Below, piece by piece: positions 17,751-25,226 of a stretch of 64,000 nt of DNA. Under the pieces are notes generated by a model. The model had not been told where the DNA came from, ran no database searches, and worked only from the letters and a program-made list of their open reading frames with translations. Each line of letters starts with the position of its first letter. The stretch's first letter is position 1. Made by a program: the position numbers and the translations under genes. This DNA is from Chryseobacterium sp. VAUSW3 (lineage in GTDB: Bacteria > Bacteroidota > Bacteroidia > Flavobacteriales > Weeksellaceae), in assembly GCF_002205795.1 (NCBI RefSeq), contig NZ_NIUY01000001.1, positions 992,001-1,056,000 on the forward strand, in the 5' to 3' direction.

Positions 17751-18908
17751 ATGAAGCATTTTTTTCTAATTATATTTTGTTCTTTTTTACTTGTTGCATG
17801 TAAGAAAGACAAAGTTGATGCAAGCACCACCAAGTCATTACAGTCAAGTATCAACGATATGGCTTCCAGTCTTAATACACTGCAGCAGGTAAAATTCAAT
17901 GAAGCCTTGTATATTCTCAAGACTTTTGGAGTTGAAGCAGATGGCGATGTCAACGAACTGAATGCGTTGGGTAAGTTAATTAACGGAATGAAAGTTCCCG
18001 GCATTTTTGCTCTCGCAGACAAGGTTGCGCAGGAAAACGGAATCGAATGGAAGAGTACGGGCCCGCCGTCTCTCGGAGAGATGAATATCTTCGGAAACGA
18101 AGAAGCAAAAGAATCTGATCCCAACGATATTTCTGCAAAATCTTTAAGTCTTAATACGAAACCGCTGGCTGTAGACAGTATTTTGGGGCCAAAATCTTTG
18201 CAGGTTGTGCCAAGGCTCGTAGATGGTTCGGGGAATCCTATCGTGTTCACTGGAGCAGCGTTAGAAACTGTGATGGAAGTTTTCAGTAATGGCACCCGAA
18301 TTTTAACCGCCAAGAATCTTATGCAGGATAACAACTTCAAAGGCTTTAATTTAAGATTTGCGTCCCTGCCTGCGGAGAAAATAAGCGATAACAAGATTGA
18401 CATTACAGTATCCGTGAAGACCACAAAGAAGACATATAAAATGTCTAAAATCGGAGTTCCGGTAAATCCTAAAGCTTTGCTTTCTCCGCAGGGTAATCCA
18501 GCAGAGAATCCAGCAAATCCAAACACTGATATTCCGGTCACAGATCCTACCGATGTTGCTAATGGCACAGAAATTCAGCCGGCTGCGCCTTCAGGAGATC
18601 CTAAAACCAGCGTTACCCGTTTTCTGAATAATCTTGGAAGCCAAAACTTGAGAGGAGCCTACGATACTTCCGATAATCCTAACTGGGGATCTTATGAAAC
18701 ATTCTCGAATCCGACATCTGGGTTTGGCGGAGTGAAAAACATCAATGTTAAAAATATTACCACCCAAAGTTCGAGTACGAACTCAGCCAGTGTAAATGCA
18801 ACGTATGATGTAACCGATAAAAGCGGAAAAACAACAGCACTACAGGTAACTTTTGGATTGAAAAATGTAAACGGTGAATGGAAGATTTCAAGCTATAAGA
18901 TCAATTAA
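17751..18908 (+). CDS. Unrecognised lipoprotein with C-terminal NTF2-like-looking domain
   Basis: A 385-residue lipoprotein. The signal MKHFFLIIFCSFLLVAC lipidates Cys17 and is followed by KKDK. Three parts can be seen: an N-terminal, mostly helical region (about 20-130); a beta-rich region (about 135-245) with VPRLVDGSGNPIVFTGAAL; and a Pro/Asn-rich linker (about 246-285) leading to a small C-terminal domain (about 286-385: VTRFLNNLGSQNLRGAYDTSDNP... VNGEWKISSYKIN). The last reads like the NTF2/DUF4878 fold. I do not recognise a family for the whole. It precedes apt by one base and probably shares its transcript, although no functional link is apparent. Confidence 0.8.
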   Translation: MKHFFLIIFCSFLLVACKKDKVDASTTKSLQSSINDMASSLNTLQQVKFNEALYILKTFGVEADGDVNELNALGKLINGMKVPGIFALADKVAQENGIEWKSTGPPSLGEMNIFGNEEAKESDPNDISAKSLSLNTKPLAVDSILGPKSLQVVPRLVDGSGNPIVFTGAALETVMEVFSNGTRILTAKNLMQDNNFKGFNLRFASLPAEKISDNKIDITVSVKTTKKTYKMSKIGVPVNPKALLSPQGNPAENPANPNTDIPVTDPTDVANGTEIQPAAPSGDPKTSVTRFLNNLGSQNLRGAYDTSDNPNWGSYETFSNPTSGFGGVKNINVKNITTQSSSTNSASVNATYDVTDKSGKTTALQVTFGLKNVNGEWKISSYKIN

Positions 18909-18909
18909 A

Positions 18910-19446
18910 ATGAAAAATTCTAAGCTTATTATCGATTTAGAGAAGACCATTGAAAATATTCCTAATTTTCCAAAACCTGGAATTCAGTTCAAAGATATTA
19001 CACCGATTTTTCTTAATCCAAAACTCTACGAAGATGTAATTGCTGATCTCGCGAATTTCAGTCGCGATAAAGTAGATGCAGTTTGTGGGATCGAAAGTCG
19101 CGGGTATCTCTTCGGTATCGCTGTTGCAGTTGCCCTAGAAGTTCCTTTTGTACTTATTCGTAAAGCAGGCAAACTTCCACCGCCTTTTGTTGGCGTGAAA
19201 TACGATTTAGAATATGGTTCAGCAGAAATTGAAATGCGCACCGGGCAAATTAAACCGGGACAACGAATTCTTATTCACGACGATCTGCTCGCTACCGGCG
19301 GCACAACTGAAGCCGCTGCAAGACTAGTAGAAAAGCAGGGTGCAACGGTTTCGCAGTTCAGTTTTTTAATTGGCTTGAAAAACCTGCATGGGGAAGACAG
19401 ATTGAGGCAGTTCGACGCAGATATTTATACAATTCTGGATTATTAA
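18910..19446 (+). CDS. apt: Adenine phosphoribosyltransferase
   Basis: A 178-residue cytoplasmic purine-salvage enzyme converting adenine and PRPP to AMP. Visible: the N-terminal IENIPNFPKPGIQFKDITPIF, VCGIESRGYLFG, FVLIRKAGKLPP and the PRPP-binding loop RILIHDDLLATGGTTEAA (about 118-135). The ATG at 18910 is one base after the lipoprotein stop. The in-frame ATG at 18874 would extend into that gene and was rejected. Length and motifs are fully typical. Confidence 0.96.
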   Translation: MKNSKLIIDLEKTIENIPNFPKPGIQFKDITPIFLNPKLYEDVIADLANFSRDKVDAVCGIESRGYLFGIAVAVALEVPFVLIRKAGKLPPPFVGVKYDLEYGSAEIEMRTGQIKPGQRILIHDDLLATGGTTEAAARLVEKQGATVSQFSFLIGLKNLHGEDRLRQFDADIYTILDY

Positions 19447-19530
19447 ACCTTTTAAATCCCCTATTTTAACAACAAAAACTTAGCTGTTTGGCTGTAATTT
19501 TAAAGCCGAAATGTTTTTTCAGGCTTTATT

Positions 19531-19560
19531 TTGTAAATCGTTCAAAAACAGTTAAATTTG
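19531..19560 (+). promoter_or_regulatory. Complete -33/-7 promoter for the TPR protein gene
   Basis: TTG at 19531-19533, 19 bases of spacing, then TAAATTTG at 19553-19560: the best full match to the Bacteroidota consensus in this part of the window. ATG follows at 19583. Confidence 0.7.
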
Positions 19561-19582
19561 CACTTCAATTTTTTAATTTATT

Positions 19583-20293
19583 ATGGCAAAACATAAAACG
19601 CACACCGACAAAAGAGAGATGGAAGGGAAGGAAACCGTAGAAGTTTTCAAGGATTTAGACAGAGGTGCACTGGATACCGAAAGATTTTTGGAGAAGCATG
19701 CTAAAACTCTAGTTACTGTTTTTGTGGCTTTGGTAGCGTTGGTTCTGGGATATTTCGCATATGAGCAGTTTTATGTAGGCCCAAGAAATGAAGAGGCAAC
19801 GATGAGCTATCTTGCTGCCCAGAAAAATTTAGCAGATGGTAAAGAGGATTTGGCTTTAGGAGGAAAAACCGCTGCAAATCCCGGTTATTTGGGAACTTAT
19901 AACGAATATTCAGGAACCAAGGTTGGTAAACTTTCTGCTTATAATGCAGGCCTTCTGAAATTCAAAGAAGGGAAATATCAGGAAGCTTACGATCTGTTGG
20001 AAAAGTTTTCTTCTAAAAATAAAATTTTAATGGCCCTGAAATATGGAGCGATGGCAGACTGCCAAATCAACCTCAATAAAAACGAGGACGCTCTTTCGCT
20101 TCTGGATAAAGCATCTTCGGCATCAGATGATCCTTACACCTCCTATTACTTTACAAGAAAAGCAGGTTTGGTCTCCTTAGCTTTGAAGAAAAATGCGGAA
20201 GCAAAAAAATATTTCTCTGCAATCGACGAGAAATATCAGGATTACGACAACGGAATGTCAGATTCTTACATCGAAATGGTAAAATACTACTAA
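19583..20293 (+). CDS. Tetratricopeptide-repeat inner membrane protein (YfgM-like)
   Basis: A 236-residue protein with a polar cytoplasmic start, one membrane helix (about 46-65: LVTVFVALVALVLGYFAYEQF) and an exported TPR region (about 70-236), for example GKLSAYNAGLLKFKEGKYQEAYDLLEKF, ALKYGAMADCQINLNKNEDALSLLDKA and YYFTRKAGLVSLALKKNAEAKKYFSAI. The layout matches YfgM, a periplasmic chaperone-network partner of the Sec translocon; that role is family knowledge. It is followed after 10 bases by ribH and has its own full promoter. Confidence 0.85.
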   Translation: MAKHKTHTDKREMEGKETVEVFKDLDRGALDTERFLEKHAKTLVTVFVALVALVLGYFAYEQFYVGPRNEEATMSYLAAQKNLADGKEDLALGGKTAANPGYLGTYNEYSGTKVGKLSAYNAGLLKFKEGKYQEAYDLLEKFSSKNKILMALKYGAMADCQINLNKNEDALSLLDKASSASDDPYTSYYFTRKAGLVSLALKKNAEAKKYFSAIDEKYQDYDNGMSDSYIEMVKYY

Positions 20294-20303
20294 AAAATAT
20301 AAA

Positions 20304-20819
20304 ATGGCAACTGTAAATCTTTCAGATTACAAACCATTGAAAATTGATGATGCCGGTTCTTTTAGAATTGGCATTGTTGTTTCTGAATGGAATGATTTTG
20401 TAACCCACAACCTTCGCGACGGCGCTTTGGAAGTACTGAAAACCGAAGGCGTAAAAGATGAGAATATTAAAGTTTTCAACGTTCCCGGCGCATTCGAACT
20501 CAATTTTGCTTCCATGCAGCTTTGTAAGGAAAGGAAATTTGATGCTGTAATTGCGATAGGATGTGTAATCCGTGGCGAAACTCCGCATTTTGATTATGTC
20601 TGTTCCGCTGTGGCACAGGGAATCAAGGACTGCAATATCTTAACAGACGTTCCAACGATCTTCTGTTTGCTGACGGATGATAATAAAGAACAGTCGATTG
20701 CAAGAAGTGGCGGAAACCTGGGGAATAAAGGGGTTGAAGCTGCAGTAACCGCATTGCAGATGATTGAGTTTAAGAAGAAACTTTCAGAAAAGAAAGGCAA
20801 TATAGGTTTCGGAAATTAA
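20304..20819 (+). CDS. ribH: 6,7-dimethyl-8-ribityllumazine synthase
   Basis: RibH makes the lumazine precursor of riboflavin from 5-amino-6-ribitylamino-uracil and a four-carbon phosphate. At 171 residues it has the normal length. Seen: IGIVVSEWNDFVTHNLRDGAL (substrate loop with the aromatic W-N), VFNVPGAFELNFAS, DAVIAIGCVIRGETPHFDYVCSAVAQGI with the catalytic His in PHFDYV, then PTIFCLLTDDNKEQSIARSGG with the phosphate-binding Arg. It probably forms the usual icosahedral or pentameric shell. No other rib genes are nearby and no FMN riboswitch is seen. Confidence 0.96.
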   Translation: MATVNLSDYKPLKIDDAGSFRIGIVVSEWNDFVTHNLRDGALEVLKTEGVKDENIKVFNVPGAFELNFASMQLCKERKFDAVIAIGCVIRGETPHFDYVCSAVAQGIKDCNILTDVPTIFCLLTDDNKEQSIARSGGNLGNKGVEAAVTALQMIEFKKKLSEKKGNIGFGN

Positions 20820-20889
20820 ATAATTATTTCAGCGCCAAAAATCATCAACAATATTTGGACTTTTAAACTTCAATTATACCTCTAAATAT

Positions 20890-21171
20890 TTGGGGCAGGA
20901 TATTTTCAAGGAAAGCTTTCAGCCGAAAGCCTACATCGCAACCTATCAGGATTTGGGTTTAATTAAGGATAATTATCTGACGGTAATTTCACCTAGAAAA
21001 AAAGTACGTCAGTATTCCTTAAGGCCTCAAAAATCTGAATTACCGGCAAATTTCAAGCTATATTACGATGAAGTGCCTTTAAAAAATTCGGTACAAAACT
21101 TGATTGACGACTATGTCTCCGCGTACCAGTCTACAAGTTTCTGGTTGCAGAAAAATCAGCTAAATAAATAA
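20890..21171 (+). CDS. Small unrecognised ORF with TTG start (possibly truncated gene)
   Basis: An open frame of 93 codons encoding a basic, soluble-looking peptide (FQPKAYIATYQDLGLIKDNYLTVISPRKKVRQYSL...). The only plausible start is a TTG at 20890; the frame is open back to a stop at 20821 without any ATG or GTG. I do not recognise a family. The amino-acid composition looks like real protein, and the frame ends cleanly before the zinc peptidase gene. The missing standard start suggests a rare start, a frameshifted 5' end or a decayed gene. It lies 70 bases after ribH. Confidence 0.5.
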   Translation: MGQDIFKESFQPKAYIATYQDLGLIKDNYLTVISPRKKVRQYSLRPQKSELPANFKLYYDEVPLKNSVQNLIDDYVSAYQSTSFWLQKNQLNK

Positions 21172-21217
21172 AAAAAACGTACTTTTAATCTCAAGATTAA
21201 TTTAAAAATTATCAACT

Positions 21218-22072
21218 ATGAAATGGACAAACGACAGAAGCGGAAATGTAGATGATCGACGTGGCGCTGGTGGCGGTGGAATGATGGTGGGCGGCGGTCT
21301 CGGTACTCTTATTATCGCTGCAATTATATTCTTTCTAGGAGGTGATCCTTCTGCTATTCTGTCAAGTGGTATGGGAAGCGAAACACAGCGGACCGAACAG
21401 CGTGATTTAACGCCGGATGAATTAAAAGTACGCGAGTTTGTACAGATGATTACTGCAGAAAATGAACAAACCTGGACAAAGGTTTTTCAGGAAAACGGAA
21501 TGCAGTATGAGCCCGCAAAAGTGGTAATGTTCGAAGCGGTAACACAGTCGGGATGCGGAACAGCACAGGCTGCGATGGGACCCTTTTATTGTCCGGCAGA
21601 CCAAACCATTTATATGGACATGAGTTTTTTTAAAGAACTTCAGCAAAGATTTGGCGCACAGGTTTCAGAGTTTTCAATTGCATATGTAATGGCTCACGAA
21701 ATGGGGCATCATATCCAGAATCTCTTGGGAACTTTACAGAAAACTGACCAATTGAGAAGAAGCGGAAGATATTCTGAAGCAGACATGAATAGGGTTTCTG
21801 TTGCTACAGAACTTCAGGCGGATTTTTATGCGGGTCTTTGGGCAAGACAAACAGATAACAGAGAAAAGTTTTTGGAACCAGGTGATATTGAATCTGCTAT
21901 TTCAGCAGCTGAAGCGGTTGGCGATGATAATATCCAGAAACGTTCACAGGGCTATGTAAATCAGGAAAGCTTTACACACGGCAGCTCAGCGCAACGTAAA
22001 GAGTGGTTTATGAAAGGTTATAACACGGGAGATATTCGCCAGGGTGATACATTTAATGCGCTGTTAAAGTAA
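21218..22072 (+). CDS. YpfJ-type neutral zinc metallopeptidase
   Basis: A 284-residue membrane-anchored putative peptidase. The N terminus MKWTNDRSGNVDDRRG leads to a Gly-rich stretch and one membrane helix (about 26-43: GGGLGTLIIAAIIFFLGG). The catalytic domain holds the zinc site HEMGHH with His160, and the third ligand probably comes from ATELQADFYAGLWA. The FYCPADQTIYMDMSFFKEL block is diagnostic of the YpfJ/zinc_peptidase family. Substrates are unknown. A near-consensus TACTTTTA element at 21180 and a 7-base inverted repeat at 21185-21200 lie just upstream. Confidence 0.93.
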   Translation: MKWTNDRSGNVDDRRGAGGGGMMVGGGLGTLIIAAIIFFLGGDPSAILSSGMGSETQRTEQRDLTPDELKVREFVQMITAENEQTWTKVFQENGMQYEPAKVVMFEAVTQSGCGTAQAAMGPFYCPADQTIYMDMSFFKELQQRFGAQVSEFSIAYVMAHEMGHHIQNLLGTLQKTDQLRRSGRYSEADMNRVSVATELQADFYAGLWARQTDNREKFLEPGDIESAISAAEAVGDDNIQKRSQGYVNQESFTHGSSAQRKEWFMKGYNTGDIRQGDTFNALLK

Positions 22073-22094
22073 ATTCAGGAAAATTTAAAATAAA

Positions 22095-22126
22095 AAATCC
22101 GCGGTGTAAATTTACACCGCGGATTT
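22095..22126. terminator. Bidirectional terminator: 32-base perfect palindrome
   Basis: A gap-free palindrome, arms of 16 bases meeting at AAATTT, AT-flanked on both sides. It separates the convergent zinc peptidase and YtxH-like genes. Confidence 0.88.
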
Positions 22127-22147
22127 ATGTTAATGAAAACTAAGTTT

Positions 22148-22390
22148 TTAGTTTTGATTGGCAGAATCAGCCACCGATGTTTTGGTTTGATCAACTTTAT
22201 TCTGTACCTGAGAAGCAACGTCATTGGCTTTTGACTTTAAGTCGCTTCCTAATTTATTGAAATTATCTTTGGCGGTGTTAAATTTATCCTTTACCGCTTG
22301 TTTTTCTTCTGGAGTAGAGTTTTTATATTTCCAAAATGCTACTGCTCCAAGTCCAAGTAAGGCTAATAAACCATTTCTTTTAGTGCTCAT
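22148..22390 (-). CDS. YtxH-like small membrane-anchored protein
   Basis: An 80-residue protein with a short N-terminal membrane segment (NGLLALLGLGAVAFWKY, about 6-22) followed by an amphipathic, Lys/Asp/Asn-rich helical tail (STPEEKQAVKDKFNTAKDNFNKLGSDLKSKANDVASQVQNKVDQTK). This is the layout of YtxH-domain general-stress proteins. No promoter with a full TAnnTTTG is visible upstream. It resembles in composition the soluble LEA-like protein at 28624-28923, and both may belong to a stress response; that is inference. Confidence 0.78.
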   Translation of the reverse strand: MSTKRNGLLALLGLGAVAFWKYKNSTPEEKQAVKDKFNTAKDNFNKLGSDLKSKANDVASQVQNKVDQTKTSVADSANQN

Positions 22391-22555
22391 AATATTAAAT
22401 TTTAAGTTATTTGTGAAATTAAGTAATGTATCGATATCATTGTAAAAACTGTGCCACTAAACCAACTTAAAGTATAAAGTTTGTTAAAATAAGTGATTGG
22501 TGGTCTTCAATTGCTTTACGCATTGAAATAACTTCCTGAATAGCATTAAAAAGAT
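22391..22555. other. AT-rich intergenic stretch upstream of the YtxH-like gene
   Basis: Between the YtxH-like gene and the pruA terminator. I see no ORF, RNA gene or consensus promoter; it presumably holds the minus-strand promoter of the YtxH-like gene in non-consensus form. Confidence 0.4.
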
Positions 22556-22588
22556 TAAAAAAAAACTCTGTCAACTGACAGAGTTTTA
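22556..22588 (-). terminator. Intrinsic terminator after pruA
   Basis: Arms AAAACTCTGT/ACAGAGTTTT around a short loop; on the minus strand it is followed by a run of nine T residues. pruA stops at 22608. Confidence 0.85.
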
Positions 22589-22607
22589 TACTTAAAGGAA
22601 AAAATAT

Positions 22608-24233
22608 TTATCCCAGATATGGATATTTGTAATCTTTAGGCGACACAAATGTTTCCTTAATGCTTCGTACAGAAACCCATCTCAGCAAGTTCATTTTAGA
22701 ACCTGCTTTGTCATTGGTTCCGGATGCTCTCGCTCCGCCAAACGGTTGCTGACCCACAACTGCACCGGTTGGTTTATCGTTGATATAGAAGTTTCCGGCT
22801 GCATTTTCCAAAGCTTTGTAAGCTTCATCAATGGCGTAACGGTCCTGAGAGAAAATAGATCCGGTTAAAGAATAAGGTGAAGTTTCATCAACTAATTTCA
22901 GTGTTTCCTTCCAATCCTGGTCTTCATAAACATACACCGATAAGATTGGGCCGAAAATTTCTTCACAAACCGATTCGTATTTCGGGTTTGTTGTTTCAAT
23001 TACTGTAGGTTCTACAAACCAGCCTTTCGAATCATCACATTTACCACCGAAAATAATGTTTGCTTCTTCGGATTTTTCAGCACGCTCGATATATCCTTTA
23101 CACTTTTCGAAGGAATTTTTGTCGATTACGGCGTTGATGAAGTTGGAAGGATCTTCCGGGCTTCCCATTTTTATTGTTTTAAGCTGAGATTCCATTACAG
23201 CTTTCACGTCATTCCAAAGTGATTTTGGAACGTAAGCTCTGGATGCTGCAGAACACTTTTGTCCCTGATATTCGAAAGCACCGCGAACCAATCCTGTAGC
23301 AACCGCTTCAACATTCGCAGATGGATGTACCATAACGAAATCTTTTCCGCCAGTTTCGCCAACAATTCTTGGGTAAGTTTTATATTGGTGGATATTGTTT
23401 CCGATTTTCTTCCACATATCCTGGAAAACGGTTGTAGAGCCAGTAAAATGCAAACCTGCAAAATCGGGATGTGACAACACTTTATCTGCAGTTTCTTTAC
23501 CATCGGTAAAAATCATATTGATTACACCTGCAGGCAAGCCCGCTTCGGTAAGGATATCCATAATAATTTTAGCTGAAAGAACCTGTTTGTCTGAAGGTTT
23601 CCAAACCACAACATTTCCCATCATTGCCATACATGTTGGCAGGTTACCTGCAATCGCTGTAAAGTTGAAAGGAGTTACCGCAAAGCAGAAACCTTCCAGC
23701 GGGCGGTATTCCGATCTGTTCCAAACGCCTGTATCCGAAACGGGCTGTTCGCTATAGATCTCAGTCATAAACTCTACGTTATAACGAAGGAAATCGATGA
23801 ATTCACATGCCGCATCAATTTCTGCCTGGTGAACGTTTTTACTTTGTCCAATCATTGTTGCCGCGTTTAAACGGTCACGGTAAGGGCCGGCAACCAAATC
23901 TGCAGCTTTAAGGAAAATTGCTGCACGCTGTTCCCAACCGAGATTGTTCCATTTTTCTTTCGCTGCCAAAGCAGTATTTATTGCATCTTCAACATGCTGC
24001 ATAGTTCCCCTGTAATAAAAACCAAGATTGTGCTGGTGATCCTGAGGTGAACTGATGGCAATTTTATCTTCAGATTTTACTTCTTTTCCATCGATGATCA
24101 TGGGAATTTCTACCTGCTCTTTCCACATTTGTTTGTAAGTGGAAATCAGAGATTTTACTTCTGCAGAACCCGGTTCATAACTTCTTACCGGTTCGTTTAC
24201 TGCAAAAGGAACTTGCGAAATAGCTTTTGACAT
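22608..24233 (-). CDS. pruA: L-glutamate gamma-semialdehyde (1-pyrroline-5-carboxylate) dehydrogenase
   Basis: A 541-residue aldehyde dehydrogenase that oxidises glutamate semialdehyde from proline or arginine breakdown to glutamate with NAD. The group-4 signatures are clear: VTPFNFTAIAGNLP, VWKPSDKQVLSAKI, FTGSTTVFQDMWKKIG, VGETGGKDFVMVH (general-base Glu) and FEYQGQKCSAASRAYVP (catalytic Cys). Near the end FYINDKPTGAVVGQQPFGGARASGTNDKAGS is typical of the P5CDH branch. It is the stand-alone form, without a fused proline dehydrogenase. A -7 element lies at 24269-24276. Confidence 0.96.
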   Translation of the reverse strand: MSKAISQVPFAVNEPVRSYEPGSAEVKSLISTYKQMWKEQVEIPMIIDGKEVKSEDKIAISSPQDHQHNLGFYYRGTMQHVEDAINTALAAKEKWNNLGWEQRAAIFLKAADLVAGPYRDRLNAATMIGQSKNVHQAEIDAACEFIDFLRYNVEFMTEIYSEQPVSDTGVWNRSEYRPLEGFCFAVTPFNFTAIAGNLPTCMAMMGNVVVWKPSDKQVLSAKIIMDILTEAGLPAGVINMIFTDGKETADKVLSHPDFAGLHFTGSTTVFQDMWKKIGNNIHQYKTYPRIVGETGGKDFVMVHPSANVEAVATGLVRGAFEYQGQKCSAASRAYVPKSLWNDVKAVMESQLKTIKMGSPEDPSNFINAVIDKNSFEKCKGYIERAEKSEEANIIFGGKCDDSKGWFVEPTVIETTNPKYESVCEEIFGPILSVYVYEDQDWKETLKLVDETSPYSLTGSIFSQDRYAIDEAYKALENAAGNFYINDKPTGAVVGQQPFGGARASGTNDKAGSKMNLLRWVSVRSIKETFVSPKDYKYPYLG

Positions 24234-24268
24234 ATTTTTAATTTTTATTGATTATTTTGAGAATCTTA

Positions 24269-24276
24269 CAAAGTTA
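24269..24276 (-). promoter_or_regulatory. -7 promoter element for pruA
   Basis: Minus strand TAACTTTG, 35 bases upstream of the pruA ATG at 24233. Confidence 0.6.
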
Positions 24277-24308
24277 CGGGAATTGAAGCAATATGCCAAA
24301 ACCAGTTT

Positions 24309-24965
24309 TTAGACAGCGCACTTCACAAGAATTTTATCACAAACAATTTTACTGAGAACCGTAGGGGTTTGATCAATCTTTACCGTCATCGATTTATCAA
24401 ATATTTCGATATCAAGAATCTCGATTTCTTTTCCGAGTTCGAGATTTTTGATGTTTAGATAGGTAAGAAAATCATCGTCGCTGATGGTTACTGAGGTGAA
24501 AACTACCTTTTGGTGCTTTTCGCATTCGCTCAGTTTCTTTAAATCCTGGGCAATAATGTTTCCATCTTTATCAGGAATCGGTTCGCCATGAGGATCGTAC
24601 TTTGGAAAATTCAGGATTTCATCCATTTTATCAAAAAAAGTCTCGGAGTGAATGTGCTCAAGCTGTTCTGCGATTTCATGTACATTTTCCCAGCCGAAAT
24701 TCATCTTTTCCACGAGAAACATTTCGGTCAGGCGATGCTTCCTCACCACCAAAGCAGCCTGTTTTTTGCCCGAATCTGTTATTTTCAGTGGCTTATAACT
24801 CTCGTAACGCACCCAGTTTTTCTCAGCGAATTTCTTCATCATGTTGTTAACACTTGGCATTTTTACGTCAAGAAATTTGCTGATTTCGTTAATGGTTACG
24901 GTGTTTTCTTTATCAGCTAAATGAAAAATGGCTTTCAGATAATTTTCTTCACTAAGTGAAATCAT
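24309..24965 (-). CDS. DtxR/MntR-family metal-dependent transcriptional regulator
   Basis: A 218-residue repressor. The N-terminal winged helix (1-65) reads LSEENYLKAIFHLADKENTVTINEISKFLDVKMPSVNNMMKKF. The dimerisation and metal-binding domain (65-140) has LVVRKHRLTEMFLVEKMNFGWENVHEIAEQLEHIHSETFFDKMDEIL, with the conserved His, Glu and His ligands of the family. A C-terminal FeoA/SH3-like domain (about 150-218) is present, as in longer DtxR/IdeR-type members. Whether it senses Mn or Fe is not clear. No metal transporter gene is adjacent. An inverted repeat over its own promoter (24968-24995) suggests autoregulation. Confidence 0.92.
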   Translation of the reverse strand: MISLSEENYLKAIFHLADKENTVTINEISKFLDVKMPSVNNMMKKFAEKNWVRYESYKPLKITDSGKKQAALVVRKHRLTEMFLVEKMNFGWENVHEIAEQLEHIHSETFFDKMDEILNFPKYDPHGEPIPDKDGNIIAQDLKKLSECEKHQKVVFTSVTISDDDFLTYLNIKNLELGKEIEILDIEIFDKSMTVKIDQTPTVLSKIVCDKILVKCAV

Positions 24966-24967
24966 AA

Positions 24968-24995
24968 GTTAGATTAAATGTATCGCAAATCTAAC
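24968..24995. promoter_or_regulatory. Candidate operator: inverted repeat overlapping the dtxR-type gene promoter
   Basis: GTTAGATT (24968-24975), 12-base spacer, AATCTAAC (24988-24995). On the minus strand the distal arm overlaps the -7 element TAGATTTG (24986-24993), and the proximal arm ends 3 bases before the ATG. Position and symmetry fit autorepression; binding by the DtxR protein is inferred. Confidence 0.4.
24986..24993 (-). promoter_or_regulatory. -7 promoter element for the DtxR-family gene
   Basis: Minus strand TAGATTTG matches TAnnTTTG, 20 bases upstream of the ATG at 24965. Confidence 0.55.
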
Positions 24996-25015
24996 AAATA
25001 AAAACAAACAATAAA

Positions 25016-25040
25016 AAACGCACAAAAATTATGTGCGTTT
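25016..25040 (-). terminator. Orphan terminator-like hairpin in the dtxR-threonine aldolase gap
   Basis: Arms AAACGCACA (25016-25024) and TGTGCGTTT (25032-25040) with a 7-base loop; on the minus strand it is followed by GTTTTTTATTG. No minus-strand gene lies upstream of it, so it may end an unannotated minus-strand RNA from 25041-25283, or be a regulatory hairpin. Confidence 0.45.
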
Positions 25041-25141
25041 CGCGATTAACATTTAAAAAAAATTACAGCTTTAACAAAAAACTAAAATTGAATTTTTCTT
25101 AAAAATTAATAAAATAATGGTTATTAGTTTTTTTTTCATCA

Positions 25142-25171
25142 TTTGTATGTACAAAGATCAAAATACTTTTA
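25142..25171 (+). promoter_or_regulatory. Probable promoter of the threonine aldolase operon
   Basis: TTTG at 25142-25145, 18-base spacing, then TACTTTTA at 25164-25171 (seven of eight positions of TAnnTTTG). Transcription would begin near 25176-25180, giving a leader of about 105 bases. Confidence 0.45.
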
Positions 25172-25173
25172 CA

Positions 25174-25226
25174 GGTGATAAAGGGTGTATTTACCCTTTT
25201 TTTGTTGGTGAAATCACCCATTTTTT
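25174..25226 (+). promoter_or_regulatory. Attenuator-like leader with two consecutive terminator-type hairpins
   Basis: Hairpin 1: AAAGGGT/ACCCTTT (25180-25186, 25193-25199), ending in T7. Hairpin 2: GGTGA/TCACC (25207-25211, 25214-25218), followed by CATTTTTT. A second GGTGA at 25174-25178 could pair with the same TCACC instead. All lie between the probable promoter and the threonine aldolase ATG at 25284. Confidence 0.4.
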
